Below are positions 1 to 4,649 of a stretch of 6,501 nt of DNA, in pieces. The stretch covers positions 1 to 6,501 of the forward strand of contig WLIM01000063.1 of the NCBI GenBank assembly GCA_009702205.1. Reading direction: 5' to 3'. Under the pieces are notes generated by a model. The model did no database searches. It saw nothing but the letters and a program-made list of their open reading frames with translations, and was not told the DNA's origin. Positions within the stretch are counted from its first letter, which is position 1. Every line of letters begins with the position of its first letter. Origin of the DNA: Actinomycetota bacterium. Lineage in GTDB: Bacteria; Actinomycetota; Actinomycetes; Nanopelagicales; Nanopelagicaceae. Both the position numbers and the translations under genes were made by a program.

Positions 1-2
1 AG

Positions 3-578
3 AAAACAGTAGAGGCGATGGCACCTTCACCTGCATTTTCATATGTCTATATAAATCACTTAGACGCAGCGGGCCATGATGATGGTGTTGGTTCAGAAAA
101 GTGGATGTTGGCTCTTGCAACAGTTGCTGAATTAATTACTGGACTTAGAGATCGGCTTCCAAAAGGAACTCGGCTCTGGGTTACCGCTGATCACGGGATG
201 ATAAATGTTGGCGAGAAAATAATTTTGGGCGATGGAAATAACCTTATGGAAAATATCTCTTTGGTTGGTGGGGAACCAAGAGCGCGGCATATGTATGTAA
301 AGGCGGGAAGTCTTGCAGAGACGGTTGCTAATTGGCGGGAAGTTTTGGGAGCGAAGGCAGATATTTATACCCGTGATGAAGTTATCTCCGCTAAGTTATT
401 TGGCCCTGAAATCTCGCTAGATAGCAGTGAACGCATGGGTGATTTTATTGTTATCGCAAATGAAGAAATGATTTTGATAGACCCAACTCGCGTAAAAGAA
501 GAGAGCAAGATGGTTGGCCATCACGGTGGCTTAAATCAAATAGAAGTAGATATTCCACTTCTAAGCGCTTTAATTTAA
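3..578 (+). CDS. Alkaline phosphatase superfamily protein (type I phosphodiesterase/nucleotide pyrophosphatase-like), 5'-truncated
   Basis: This is the C-terminal part of a metal-dependent phosphoesterase of the alkaline phosphatase superfamily. The frame stays open to the window's left edge, so the ATG at 18 is probably internal. Seen directly: a Y-I-N-H-L-D-A-A-G-H motif whose Asp (63-65) and His (75-77) match the second zinc-site pair of the family, a T-A-D-H-G-M motif with Asp and His at 189-194, and a late G-H-H-G-G at about 516-530 giving the final metal-binding His. The nucleophile Ser/Thr, which lies near the N-terminus in this family, is outside the window. The family hydrolyses phosphodiesters or pyrophosphates; the substrate cannot be told here. 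The gene ends three bases before the convergent sepH stop. No signal sequence can be judged because the start is missing. Confidence 0.85.
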   Translation, partial: KTVEAMAPSPAFSYVYINHLDAAGHDDGVGSEKWMLALATVAELITGLRDRLPKGTRLWVTADHGMINVGEKIILGDGNNLMENISLVGGEPRARHMYVKAGSLAETVANWREVLGAKADIYTRDEVISAKLFGPEISLDSSERMGDFIVIANEEMILIDPTRVKEESKMVGHHGGLNQIEVDIPLLSALI

Positions 579-584
579 AGCTTA
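562..584. terminator. Possible bidirectional hairpin across the convergent stops
   Basis: A stem can form with 562-564 pairing 582-584 and 567-571 pairing 577-581, leaving a two-base bulge (565-566) and a five-base loop. It covers both stop codons (TAA at 576-578 on plus, TAA at 584-582 on minus). The stem is AT-rich and lacks a good T-run on either side, so termination is only a possibility suggested by its position between converging genes. Confidence 0.3.
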
Positions 585-1448
585 TTCATCCTCGGACTTT
601 GAGCCGCCGAACATGATGTCATCCCATGATGGCAATTTCGGACGCTTAATAACGCCATCTGAAACTGGATCTGACTCATCAACAATTTCAATGTCTAACT
701 CTTCGGCGAAAAATTCTTCATCTTCAGTAACAATTTCTGTGACTGTTACTTCTTCCCGAACTGCAACTAGACGAGGCGCAGGTGGTGGCGGGGTAGAAGG
801 TGCAAAAGGAGTTGGTTCTTGGGAATTTATAAAACCATGACTTGCTGTTCTTGGACGCGCCTCTTTGGCATCGCCAGAAATCCAGCGCGCAGAATCATCT
901 TGTGCAATTAGAATTCGATTTCCTAATTCAAAGTTCCAATTAGCTTCTGCTGTTCCATCAATATTTGGATAATGAACAACTATGTTCCAAGTTCCATCGC
1001 CATTGCGATGAGTGTTCCATTCGACTTGTTCCATATCCACACCATGTCCTGCTAATTGCTCGAGGCTGGCTTCGGCAAGTGTTGGTGATGTTGCTTCGCG
1101 TCTAAGGTTTGATTTAAGTGCAGTCTCAATCACATATGCTCGTTCTTGAAGTATTGGGCCAGCAAACTTTTCAATCTTCTCAATTGACCAATCTGTTGTC
1201 CGAGAAATAGACGGCATGCTCTCACCACCACGAAGTCTGGCTTGGATTTCTTTAACGCTAAAAGATGGGCGCTCATCAACTGGAGCAACTGAAGTTAATC
1301 GAGGTTGTGTAACAGTAGATTTAAGAGCCTCAGTAATTGGTAATGAATATTTAGCGCCAGAAGCATCAGTTAATTCGATAGCGCCACCATCTGCCATGCG
1401 CCCAACTAATTGAAGTTCGGCTAGGTTCGGGTTTGTCTCATCACTCAC
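582..1448 (-). CDS. sepH: Septation protein SepH (DUF3071 family)
   Basis: SepH is an actinobacterial cytoplasmic division protein reported to bind FtsZ and stimulate its assembly at the septum. The 288-residue product fits. Residues about 11-190 align by eye with DUF3071: an E-L-Q-L-V-G start, a Y-S-L-P-I segment (34-38), a helix-turn-helix-like stretch S-V-K-E-I-Q-A-R-L-R-G-G (64-75) leading to G-P-I-L-Q-E-R-A (97-104), and N-G-D-G-T-W-N-I (149-156). A proline-rich linker (212-226) and a strongly acidic stretch (232-260) follow. The tail carries P-S-W-D-D-I-M-F-G (273-281), which I recall as the conserved C-terminal signature of these proteins. The start is GTG; no better start lies between it and the domain. 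The gene is transcribed away from suhB and converges on the phosphoesterase gene. Family assignment is strong; the role comes from characterised homologues. Confidence 0.92.
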   Translation of the reverse strand: MSDETNPNLAELQLVGRMADGGAIELTDASGAKYSLPITEALKSTVTQPRLTSVAPVDERPSFSVKEIQARLRGGESMPSISRTTDWSIEKIEKFAGPILQERAYVIETALKSNLRREATSPTLAEASLEQLAGHGVDMEQVEWNTHRNGDGTWNIVVHYPNIDGTAEANWNFELGNRILIAQDDSARWISGDAKEARPRTASHGFINSQEPTPFAPSTPPPPAPRLVAVREEVTVTEIVTEDEEFFAEELDIEIVDESDPVSDGVIKRPKLPSWDDIMFGGSKSEDE

Positions 1449-1480
1449 GGGTGTAACTCTGCCATAGGGGGTGAGAAAAA
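1449..1480. promoter_or_regulatory. Divergent sepH/suhB intergenic region
   Basis: Only 32 bases separate the two GTG starts, so any promoter for one gene must overlap the leader or coding sequence of the other. For suhB a GGGGGTGAG stretch (1466-1474) sits six bases before the GTG and looks like a ribosome binding site. For sepH only a weak GGCAGAG is visible on the minus strand. A TAACTC (1454-1459) could be a -10 element towards suhB, with TTGTCT (1433-1438) as a poorly spaced -35 (15 bases). Promoter elements are not convincing; the shared arrangement itself is clear. Confidence 0.35.
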
Positions 1481-2284
1481 GTGGGTAGCAACGAGTGGTT
1501 AAATTCTCCAGTGAAGAGCGAACTTAAAGCCGAACTCCTGGACCTAGCTATTTCCATTGCGAAGCAAGCCGGGGAGTTGCTTATGGCCCGCCCTGATGTC
1601 TTTGATTTAGAGATGAAATCTTCGGCCATCGATTTTGCTACTCAAATGGACATAGCAAGTGAGAAGTTGATTGTCTCTAAGATTCTAGAAGCAAGACCAG
1701 ACGATGGAATCATTGGTGAAGAAGGAGCTTCAATTCCTTCAAAATCCGGAGTCACTTGGGTCATTGATCCACTCGATGGCACGGTCAATTATTTCTATGG
1801 AATTGCCGGATGGAATGTGAGCATTGCTGCAAAAGATAGCGAAGGCGTCCAAGTTGGTGTCGTTAATGCGCCATCAATTAATTCATTTTGGTCAGCAACA
1901 AAAGATGGTGGTGCAACTTGTAATGGGAAGAAAATTAAGTGCAATGATCCGGTGGAATTTAATCGGGCGCTAATTGCAACTGGTTTCTCCTACGACGTCG
2001 CAGATCGCGAAGCCCAAGCCGCATTAGTTTCGAAATTATTACTTGAGATACGAGACTTGCGAAGAATTGGCGCGGGCGCCGCAGATTTATGTTTAGTTGC
2101 AACTGGTCGGTTAGATGGATTTTACGAACGCGGTTTAAATGAATGGGATTTGGCTGCCGGGGGATTAATTGCAACCGAGGCCGGGGCTCTAGTCACTGGC
2201 AGAAATGGTGGCCCAGCAGGCAAAGAGATGGTCATCGCAGCTGGAGCGCATTTGCACGCCCGTTTGGTTGCCGAGATCGGCTAA
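1481..2284 (+). CDS. suhB: Inositol monophosphatase family protein (SuhB-like)
   Basis: This is a magnesium-dependent sugar-phosphate phosphatase of the inositol monophosphatase family; in actinobacteria members supply free myo-inositol or act on other phosphates such as histidinol phosphate. The 267 residues are full length. Metal-site motifs are all present: G-E-E (79-81), D-P-L-D-G-T (96-101) and the late E-W-D-L-A-A-G (221-227) with its ligand Asp at 223, followed by T-E-A-G-A. The GTG start has a good GGGGGTGAG ribosome binding site six bases upstream. A second in-frame GTG at 1511 is possible but lacks such a site. It is divergent from sepH and ends 105 bases before rplS. The exact substrate cannot be set from sequence; IMPase versus histidinol-phosphatase subfamily is open, so the symbol is a family label. 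Confidence 0.88.
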   Translation: MGSNEWLNSPVKSELKAELLDLAISIAKQAGELLMARPDVFDLEMKSSAIDFATQMDIASEKLIVSKILEARPDDGIIGEEGASIPSKSGVTWVIDPLDGTVNYFYGIAGWNVSIAAKDSEGVQVGVVNAPSINSFWSATKDGGATCNGKKIKCNDPVEFNRALIATGFSYDVADREAQAALVSKLLLEIRDLRRIGAGAADLCLVATGRLDGFYERGLNEWDLAAGGLIATEAGALVTGRNGGPAGKEMVIAAGAHLHARLVAEIG

Positions 2285-2293
2285 GGACTCGAA

Positions 2294-2324
2294 TTGGTCG
2301 GATAGGGGTGGCTGTGGCAAGATA
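2294..2324 (+). promoter_or_regulatory. Candidate rplS promoter
   Basis: TTGGTC at 2294-2299 resembles a -35 box and CAAGAT or AAGATA at 2318-2324 a -10 box, with 18-19 bases between them. This would start RNA near 2331 and give rplS a leader of about 60 bases. The -10 does not fit the TAnnnT pattern well, so the call rests mostly on position: a 105-base gap before a highly expressed ribosomal protein gene. Confidence 0.35.
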
Positions 2325-2332
2325 CGGGGTCT

Positions 2333-2360
2333 GCGCTTAAAAATGCGCTAAGAGATTAGC
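2333..2360 (+). promoter_or_regulatory. rplS leader with two overlapping small hairpins
   Basis: GCTAA (2347-2351) pairs perfectly with TTAGC (2356-2360) around a GAGA loop, a GNRA-type tetraloop. Just upstream GCGC (2333-2336) can pair with GCGC (2345-2348) around eight bases. The two stems share bases 2347-2348 and so exclude each other. Autogenous leaders are known for many ribosomal protein genes, including L19 in Firmicutes, but I do not recognise this as a named family. A regulatory role is inference. Confidence 0.35.
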
Positions 2361-2389
2361 CCTAGATTTACTATAGAAAAGGAAATGCC

Positions 2390-2896
2390 ATGAACGTGTT
2401 AGACGCGGTTGATGCCGCATCACTTCGCTCCGATGTTCCAACCTTCCGTTCTGGAGACGAAATCAAGATTCACGTTCGTGTTATTGAAGGTAACAAGAGT
2501 CGTATTCAGGTTTTCCAAGGTCTAGTAATCCGCCGCCAAGGTGCTGGCGTTCGCGAAACTTTCACAATTCGTAAGCTTTCTTACGGCGTCGGAGTTGAAC
2601 GTACATTCCCAATTCACACACCAGTAATTGAAAAGTATGAAATGGTCCGTCGCGGAGATGTCCGTCGCGCAAAGCTTTACTACCTACGCGACCTTCGCGG
2701 TAAGGCTTCAAAGATCAAAGAGCGCCGTGGTGTTGGTGGCGAATTTATCGTTGAAGAAGTAATCGCAGCTCCAGTAGTTGCAGCTGCTCCAGTTGCCCAA
2801 GTTGAAGAGGCACCAGCGGTTGAAGTTGTAGAAGCTCCAGCAGTTGAAGTTGCGCAGACAACGGAAGCCGTTGCTGAAACAACTCCAGAAGCGTAA
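2390..2896 (+). CDS. rplS: 50S ribosomal protein L19 with C-terminal Ala/Val/Glu extension
   Basis: L19 is a large-subunit ribosomal protein at the interface with the 30S subunit. Residues 1-113 match the usual full protein: F-R-S-G-D, H-V-R-V-I-E-G, R-I-Q-V-F-Q-G-L-V-I-R-R, G-V-G-V-E-R-T-F-P-I-H-T-P and L-Y-Y-L-R-D-L-R-G-K-A. About 55 further residues (114-168) form a low-complexity acidic tail rich in Ala, Val, Glu and Pro, including two tandem E-A-P-A-V-E-V units. The ATG has a clear AAAAGGA ribosome binding site (2377-2383) with good spacing. All 17 arginine codons are CGC or CGT, while comM nearby also uses AGA, AGG, CGA and CGG, as expected for a highly expressed gene. It heads the rplS-lepB-rnhB block. 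Core identity is certain; the tail's role is unknown. Confidence 0.97.
   Translation: MNVLDAVDAASLRSDVPTFRSGDEIKIHVRVIEGNKSRIQVFQGLVIRRQGAGVRETFTIRKLSYGVGVERTFPIHTPVIEKYEMVRRGDVRRAKLYYLRDLRGKASKIKERRGVGGEFIVEEVIAAPVVAAAPVAQVEEAPAVEVVEAPAVEVAQTTEAVAETTPEA
2807..2854 (+). repeat. Two-copy 24-base tandem repeat in the rplS tail
   Basis: Positions 2807-2830 and 2831-2854 match at 19 of 24 bases and both encode E-A-P-A-V-E-V plus one residue. Three of the five differences are at third codon positions. The repeat is in frame and lies wholly inside the L19 C-terminal extension. Confidence 0.8.
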
Positions 2897-2922
2897 ATAA
2901 CTTTTTAGTGCGTTTGAATTAA

Positions 2923-3606
2923 ATGCGCGCTCCAAAGAAAGGTTCGCTACTTCGCGAACTTCCAATCATCATAGTTGCGGCTTTAGTCGTATCTGTCGTT
3001 GTTAAAACTTTCTTAATTCACTTTTTCTATATCCCATCAGGTTCGATGGAGAACACGCTCCAAATTGGCGATCGAATTGCAGTTAATAAACTTGCAAGTT
3101 ACTTCAGCGATATTAAGCGTGGGGAAGTAGTTGTTTTCAGAGATCCTGCTGGCTGGCTTGGCGCACCTGCTGAAAGCACCGATCCAAAAGTTATCTCAAC
3201 TATAAAGAGCGGCTTAGTAACGGTTGGAGTTCTCCCAGATCCTGCAAAACAATATTTGATTAAGCGCACCATCGGTGTTGGCGGCGATACTGTCACTTGC
3301 TGTGATGCCAAGGGTTTCTTAACGGTTAACGGAAAATCAATTAATGAGCCATATATTTTCACTGGCAACAAACCGAGTGATAGCGACTTCAAAGTAACTG
3401 TTCCACAAGGTTTCATCTGGGTAATGGGTGATCATCGTGGTGCAAGTGCGGATTCAAGATTCCATACCGATGACATTCATAAAGGAATGGTTCCACTTTC
3501 TTCAGTTGTTGGCCGCGCAGCTTTCGTAGTTTGGCCATTTAACCATGTGAAATTCTTAAGTGTCGGCAGCGATTTATCTAAGGTAGCTGTAACTAAAACT
3601 AAGTAA
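2923..3606 (+). CDS. lepB: Type I signal peptidase
   Basis: This membrane-anchored serine protease cleaves signal peptides from exported proteins. The 227-residue product has a short basic N-terminus, one membrane segment (about 13-35), then the catalytic Ser41 in P-S-G-S-M-E-N-T-L, the general-base Lys114 in Y-L-I-K-R-T-I-G-V-G-G-D, and the box E motif G-D-H-R-G-A-S-A-D-S-R (169-179). Both dyad residues are therefore intact and the catalytic domain faces outward. A Cys-Cys pair at 126-127 lies after the Lys box; I recall it in other actinobacterial enzymes. An in-frame TAA directly precedes the ATG, fixing the 5' limit. No ribosome binding site is visible, and the gene starts 26 bases after rplS, so coupling to rplS translation or a weak start is likely. 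No second membrane segment is apparent. Confidence 0.95.
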   Translation: MRAPKKGSLLRELPIIIVAALVVSVVVKTFLIHFFYIPSGSMENTLQIGDRIAVNKLASYFSDIKRGEVVVFRDPAGWLGAPAESTDPKVISTIKSGLVTVGVLPDPAKQYLIKRTIGVGGDTVTCCDAKGFLTVNGKSINEPYIFTGNKPSDSDFKVTVPQGFIWVMGDHRGASADSRFHTDDIHKGMVPLSSVVGRAAFVVWPFNHVKFLSVGSDLSKVAVTKTK

Positions 3607-4223
3607 TGAAGCACATCGGAAAGATCGAATCCACGCTAATTGCTTCAGGCATTAAAGAGATTGCTGGAGTAGATGAAGCCGGACGCGGACCTTGCGCTGG
3701 ACCACTTGTCGTAGCAGCAGTAATTCTTAAAGATCCATTTGCGGTAGAGCTCGAAAGAGTTAGGGACTCGAAAGAGCTTTCAGAGAAATTACGGGAAGAG
3801 CTTTTTGATGTTGTTATCGAACAAGCTAAGGCTTATGCAATTATCGAAATATCAGTTGAGGAAATTGATAGTTTTGGACTTCACAAATCAAATCTAGAAG
3901 GAATGCGCCGCGCAGTAAATTCACTTACAACAATCCCAGAATATGTCCTGACCGATGGCTATCCAATTGATGGTCTAGCAATTCCAAATCTCGCAGTTTG
4001 GAAGGGCGATCAAGTCGCAATTTCTATAAGTGCAGCATCGATTCTCGCCAAGGTTTATCGTGACCGCATAATGGTGAAATTAGATAGCAAGTATTCGGGA
4101 TATGGCCTAGCCAAACACAAGGGCTATATAACAGCGGCACACACCAAAGCTTTGGGTGAATTGGGCGTAACTGCGATCCACCGTAAATCATTCGCGAATA
4201 TCGCAGCACTTATTAACAAGTAA
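3606..4223 (+). CDS. rnhB: Ribonuclease HII
   Basis: RNase HII cuts the RNA strand of RNA:DNA hybrids and removes single ribonucleotides misincorporated in DNA. The 205 residues are full length. The four catalytic carboxylates are visible: Asp23 and Glu24 in G-V-D-E-A-G-R-G, Asp117 in L-T-D-G, and Asp135 in K-G-D, with the 18-residue spacing of the last two matching the E. coli enzyme. D-S-K-E-L-S-E (54-60), S-A-A-S-I-L-A-K (142-149) and the H-K-G-Y near the end also fit. The ATG shares its A with the lepB TAA (TAATG), so translation is probably coupled; no strong ribosome binding site is seen. In Mycobacterium and Streptomyces a DUF2469 gene follows rnhB; none is present here. Confidence 0.96.
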   Translation: MKHIGKIESTLIASGIKEIAGVDEAGRGPCAGPLVVAAVILKDPFAVELERVRDSKELSEKLREELFDVVIEQAKAYAIIEISVEEIDSFGLHKSNLEGMRRAVNSLTTIPEYVLTDGYPIDGLAIPNLAVWKGDQVAISISAASILAKVYRDRIMVKLDSKYSGYGLAKHKGYITAAHTKALGELGVTAIHRKSFANIAALINK

Positions 4224-4257
4224 ACACCGCACACAACTAATTAGATACTTGTTTTTT
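4215..4257 (+). terminator. Inverted repeat overlapping the rnhB stop, followed by a T-run
   Basis: AACAAGTA (4215-4222) and TACTTGTT (4246-4253) form a perfect eight-base inverted repeat with a 23-base loop, and a run of six T bases (4252-4257) overlaps and follows the right arm. The left arm includes the rnhB stop codon. Only two of eight pairs are G-C and the loop is long, so an intrinsic terminator here would be weak. Its place at the end of the rplS-lepB-rnhB block supports the idea. Confidence 0.4.
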
Positions 4258-4280
4258 ATTAAAGGTTATTGATTTAGCCT
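4249..4280 (+). promoter_or_regulatory. Candidate leaderless promoter for yraN-comM-dprA
   Basis: TAGCCT at 4275-4280 fits the actinobacterial TAnnnT -10 pattern and ends nine bases before the yraN ATG, the spacing expected if transcription begins at or next to the start codon. No ribosome binding site is present (the bases before ATG are CACCCTTCT), which also suggests a leaderless message. TTGTTT at 4249-4254 could be a -35 but its 20-base spacing is long. Leaderless transcripts are common in actinobacteria. Confidence 0.4.
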
Positions 4281-4289
4281 CACCCTTCT

Positions 4290-4649
4290 ATGGGTACAAA
4301 ACAATTAATAGGCGCACTTGGAGAAGATTTTGTTGCTAAGTATTTGGTGGCAAAGGATTATGAAATTCTCGATCGCAACTGGCGAATTCGAGAGGGCGAA
4401 ATTGACTTAGTTGCGATTTCTAAACATGGCATTGTCGTATTTGTTGAAGTAAAGACTCGGACCAGTATCGCTTTCGGCCATCCACTTGAAGCAATAACTA
4501 AAGAAAAGGCATATCGTCTACAACGGCTGGCCCTGGCCTGGTTAACAGTTCATCACAAATGGGGCTTTGAATATCGAATAGATGCTGCTGCTGTTCTCAT
4601 TTCAAAGGGCGAGAAGTTCGAAATTGATTATCGAATCGCTGTTTTATAA
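4290..4649 (+). CDS. yraN: YraN family protein (UPF0102), predicted endonuclease-like
   Basis: The 119-residue product matches the UPF0102/YraN family, small proteins with a PD-(D/E)xK nuclease-like fold whose cellular role is not firmly known. Seen: G-A-L-G-E-D-F-V-A-K-Y-L (8-19), I-L-D-R-N-W-R (26-32), G-E-I-D-L-V (36-41) carrying the core Asp, and V-F-V-E-V-K-T-R (50-57) giving the E-x-K. All core nuclease-type residues are therefore present. The start lacks a ribosome binding site and may be leaderless. Its TAA is directly followed by the comM ATG with no gap, so the two are very likely co-transcribed and coupled. Proximity to comM and dprA is conserved in actinobacteria and hints at a DNA-processing role, which is inference. 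Confidence 0.93.
   Translation: MGTKQLIGALGEDFVAKYLVAKDYEILDRNWRIREGEIDLVAISKHGIVVFVEVKTRTSIAFGHPLEAITKEKAYRLQRLALAWLTVHHKWGFEYRIDAAAVLISKGEKFEIDYRIAVL

Noticed and set aside
613..840. Plus-strand open frame of 75 codons inside sepH, Ser/Thr-rich
   Set aside because: The composition mirrors the acidic and proline-rich codons of SepH read in reverse. It has no independent evidence.
1441..1629. Open frame of 62 codons on the minus strand inside suhB
   Set aside because: It lies antisense to a clearly coding gene, has no recognisable domain and no ribosome binding site; it is a shadow frame.
2369..2374. TACTAT as the rplS -10 box
   Set aside because: It fits TAnnnT, but transcription would begin inside the ribosome binding site, which would waste a clear Shine-Dalgarno; no -35 is seen at the right distance.
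2871..2903. Possible internal promoter for lepB (TTGCTG with TAACTT)
   Set aside because: The 21-base spacing is too long and lepB is close enough to rplS to be co-transcribed.
2708..2965. Minus-strand open frame rich in Asn, Trp and Cys opposite the rplS tail
   Set aside because: It is the antisense of the repetitive Ala/Val/Glu codons; the odd composition is an artefact of that repeat.
3298..3303. Adjacent cysteines 126-127 in LepB as a possible novel redox or metal site
   Set aside because: I recall the same Cys-Cys position in other actinobacterial signal peptidases, so it is not special to this window.
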